Shown one piece after another: positions 59,649 through 64,000 of a DNA stretch of 64,000 nt; position 1 is the first letter of the stretch, and every line of letters starts with the position of its first letter. The DNA comes from Prauserella_A sp040635515 (lineage in GTDB: Bacteria > Actinomycetota > Actinomycetes > Mycobacteriales > Pseudonocardiaceae). The stretch covers positions 496,001-560,000 of the forward strand of contig JBEYHY010000005.1 of assembly GCA_040635515.1 (NCBI GenBank), given 5' to 3'. The position numbers and the translations under genes were made by a program. Below the pieces are notes generated by a model that worked only from the letters and a program-made list of their open reading frames with translations, made no database searches and was not told where the DNA came from.

Positions 59649-59673
59649 CACCGATCACGCGGGCCGATCCCCG

Positions 59674-60069
59674 TTAACGGGCCTCCAGCACGGGAAAGAG
59701 CACCGCCAGTTCGGCAAGCGTCTCCCTCACCGAGTTGTGCCGGATGCCCACCATGCCCGCCGCGACGGCGCCTTCGACATTGCGGGCGGAATCGTCGACG
59801 AAAACACAGGTCGCCACCGAAAGACCGAGCTGGTCCGCGGTGAGCCGATACACCTCGGCCTCCGGCTTGGCGACCCCTGCCTCGCCGGAGAAGACAAGTA
59901 CGTCGAACCACGCCGCGAGCCTGCGCCGCGCCTGGCTTCCTCCGGCCGCATTGGACAGCAATGCGGTGCGGATTCCGTTGTCCCGTGCAACATCCAGTGC
60001 CGTGAACAACTCGTCCGCTTCGGGGTCAGTGAGCACACCCGCGTAGTCGAACACGATTCCCCTGAACAC
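59674..60069 (-). CDS. HAD superfamily hydrolase, short
   Basis: A 131-residue HAD-like protein without a cap domain. Motif I is VFDYAGVLTD, with Asp8 but alanine where the second Asp is usual (DxD), a variation seen in the YihX-type FDYGGVL subgroup. Motif II TALLSNAAGG, motif III KPEAEVY and motif IV CVFVDDSARNVEGAVAAGM are present. The altered first motif may weaken phosphatase activity. GTG 60069 follows a TAGGCT -10 by seven bases, so it is probably leaderless. The substrate is unknown. Confidence 0.82.
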   Translation of the reverse strand: MFRGIVFDYAGVLTDPEADELFTALDVARDNGIRTALLSNAAGGSQARRRLAAWFDVLVFSGEAGVAKPEAEVYRLTADQLGLSVATCVFVDDSARNVEGAVAAGMVGIRHNSVRETLAELAVLFPVLEAR

Positions 60070-60224
60070 ACCGACAGCCTACGGGCGAAGGACATAGCGC
60101 ATCGTCGTCGCCGACGAGCGCATTCGATCCCTTTTCACCAACTCGGGCGTTTTGTGAGGCAGCACGCCGCTTCGCGACCTCTGTTCTCAATAGAACCGGC
60201 TTCCGACGACAGAGAGGGAACACC

Positions 60225-60698
60225 ATGGACACCGCGACCCGCGAAGGACTGCTGCCACTCGTCGCCTACGAACCGGTGCGGCAGCCGGGGGCACCGGGAA
60301 CGGGGCCCGCGAGGCAACTCACGCTCGACGACCTCCTCGACGACATCCCGCTTCAGCGAAGGGCCACGCCGACGTGGCTGCCCCGGCACGAAGACCTGAG
60401 AACGGTAGTGACCGCGCTGCTCGAAGCCCACACCGGCCACCGGCCCGCCGAACAGCTCAGACCCTGGCTCGCCCCCGCGCTCGAACAGCGCATCAAGGCG
60501 AGCGCCCGTACCGGAGGCCCCCGGTACGCACTGAACAGGGTGCACGCGACCCGGCCTTCCGACGATGCGGTGGAGGCGTGCGGGATCGCGATCGCCGCCA
60601 CCCGCACACTCGCGATCACCGCTCGCTTCGAAAAAGGAATGTCCGGCTGGCGATGCACGTCGTTCACCGTCATCGAACCGGGCGGCAATCGCGGGTAG
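60225..60698 (+). CDS. Rv3235-like protein (DUF6459)
   Basis: A 157-residue soluble protein. The N-terminal part is proline-rich (PLVAYEPVRQPGAPGTGPAR), the C-terminal part folds around LRTVVTALLEAHTGHRPAEQ, LRPWLAPALEQRIKASARTG and AVEACGIAIAATRTLAITAR. This is the actinobacterial Rv3235 family (DUF6459), which lies near secA1 in mycobacteria and here ends about 200 bp before the convergent secA stop. A ribosome site GAGAGGGAAC precedes ATG 60225. Its role in secretion is unknown; the position suggests only a link. Confidence 0.85.
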   Translation: MDTATREGLLPLVAYEPVRQPGAPGTGPARQLTLDDLLDDIPLQRRATPTWLPRHEDLRTVVTALLEAHTGHRPAEQLRPWLAPALEQRIKASARTGGPRYALNRVHATRPSDDAVEACGIAIAATRTLAITARFEKGMSGWRCTSFTVIEPGGNRG

Positions 60699-60727
60699 CG
60701 CCCCCGCGAGTCCCCCGTCCAGGCCGC

Positions 60728-60840
60728 CGAGATCCGCACTCAGGAGCCCGAGTTCTGCGCCCAGAACGGCGAGATCCGCGTTCAGGACGCCGAGATCCAC
60801 ATTCGGAGCCGCGAGTTCCGCGTCCGGACGCCGAGGACCG
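60728..60840. repeat. Tandem 21-bp imperfect repeat between DUF6459 gene and secA
   Basis: Five to six units of 21 bp starting CGAG[A/T]TCCGC, with starts at 60728, 60749, 60770, 60791, 60812 and about 60832. The period equals seven codons. All three plus frames are open here and one minus frame reads heptads such as ADLAVLG and AELGLLS. None has a convincing start site, so non-coding or regulatory DNA is likely. Confidence 0.7.
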
Positions 60841-60864
60841 GCGCCGCCAAGCCCGGACATGCGG

Positions 60865-60894
60865 AAGGCCCGCGTACCTCGGTACGCGGGCCTT
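60865..60894. terminator. Terminator at the end of secA
   Basis: AAGGCCCGCGTAC (60865-60877) pairs with GTACGCGGGCCTT (60882-60894), a 13-bp stem with loop CTCG, 21 bp after the secA stop codon. T runs are short on both sides. Confidence 0.65.
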
Positions 60895-60915
60895 TCGCAT
60901 GTCATCTGTGAAGCG

Positions 60916-64000
<3,085 letters not shown>

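Overview
The window is high-GC actinobacterial chromosome. Gene content and order point to the family Pseudonocardiaceae (Amycolatopsis, Saccharomonospora or Prauserella type), but genus cannot be settled from the sequence alone. Support for this placement: a fused Kgd-type 2-oxoglutarate enzyme; a WhiB1 protein with the exact 84-residue, four-cysteine layout; the block dagK / whiB1 / pdtaS / TB7.3 / bL37 / rsrA / sigH / SRAP / rsgA / lipoprotein, which is recognisably that of Mycobacterium Rv3218-Rv3228; and secA1 beside an Rv3235-like gene. No insertion sequence, prophage, CRISPR array, tRNA or rRNA was seen, and codon use is uniform, so this is mostly core genome.

Layout. 1-8.6 kb: a partial PHA-synthase-like hydrolase, a GNAT-map pair, and a leucine/branched-chain catabolic operon (carboxylase beta, carboxylase alpha, acyl-CoA dehydrogenase). 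A secreted SGNH hydrolase separates this operon from a TetR regulator, and the two promoter regions share GTTA-N8-TAAC operators. 8.6-14.4 kb: one hypothetical gene, then three tandem paralogous secreted beta-propeller proteins, the most novel-looking gene set here. 14.4-22.4 kb: metX, a membrane protein, small VOC/PadR/PucR/WYL/SRPBCC genes, an F420-type oxidoreductase and a quinone-oxidoreductase-like MDR behind a MerR-type promoter. 22.5-30 kb: ald, a probable small RNA, an ABC transporter pair and a 1,252-residue fused ABC exporter. 30-37.3 kb: kgd and a four-gene OpuC-type osmoprotectant importer. 37.3-43.9 kb: a BpsA/DUF43-like enzyme, malic enzyme, an orphan sugar epimerase, a class I cholesterol oxidase, a histidine phosphatase and a GNAT. 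43.9-53.8 kb: the conserved regulatory block named above (diacylglycerol kinase, WhiB1, PdtaS, biotinyl protein, ribosomal protein bL37, RsrA-SigH, YbaK, hydrolase, SRAP, RsgA, lipoprotein). 53.8-60.7 kb: pruA, a small hypothetical, a WS/DGAT-like protein, a methyltransferase with an ArsR-SRPBCC fusion, a TrmH methylase, a HAD hydrolase and an Rv3235-like gene. 60.9-64 kb: most of secA1, running off the right edge.

Regulatory themes. At least nine genes carry a TANNNT-like -10 hexamer whose last base lies 7 or 8 nt from the start codon, the arrangement of leaderless transcripts. Recognisable control sites include paired GTTA-N8-TAAC boxes (TetR/BkaR type), two CRP boxes before whiB1, a GGAAT-N18-GTT promoter before sigH (auto-activation), a MerR-type stretched promoter before the MDR gene, and palindromes at the padR and arsR-like starts. 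Strong bidirectional terminators end kgd, the bL37/rsrA pair and the lipoprotein/pruA pair.

Best candidates for something undescribed: the triple beta-propeller cluster, a roughly 150-residue extra segment inside SecA1, the small RNA after ald, the BpsA-like protein with an extra C-terminal domain, and a WS/DGAT-like protein lacking the catalytic histidine.
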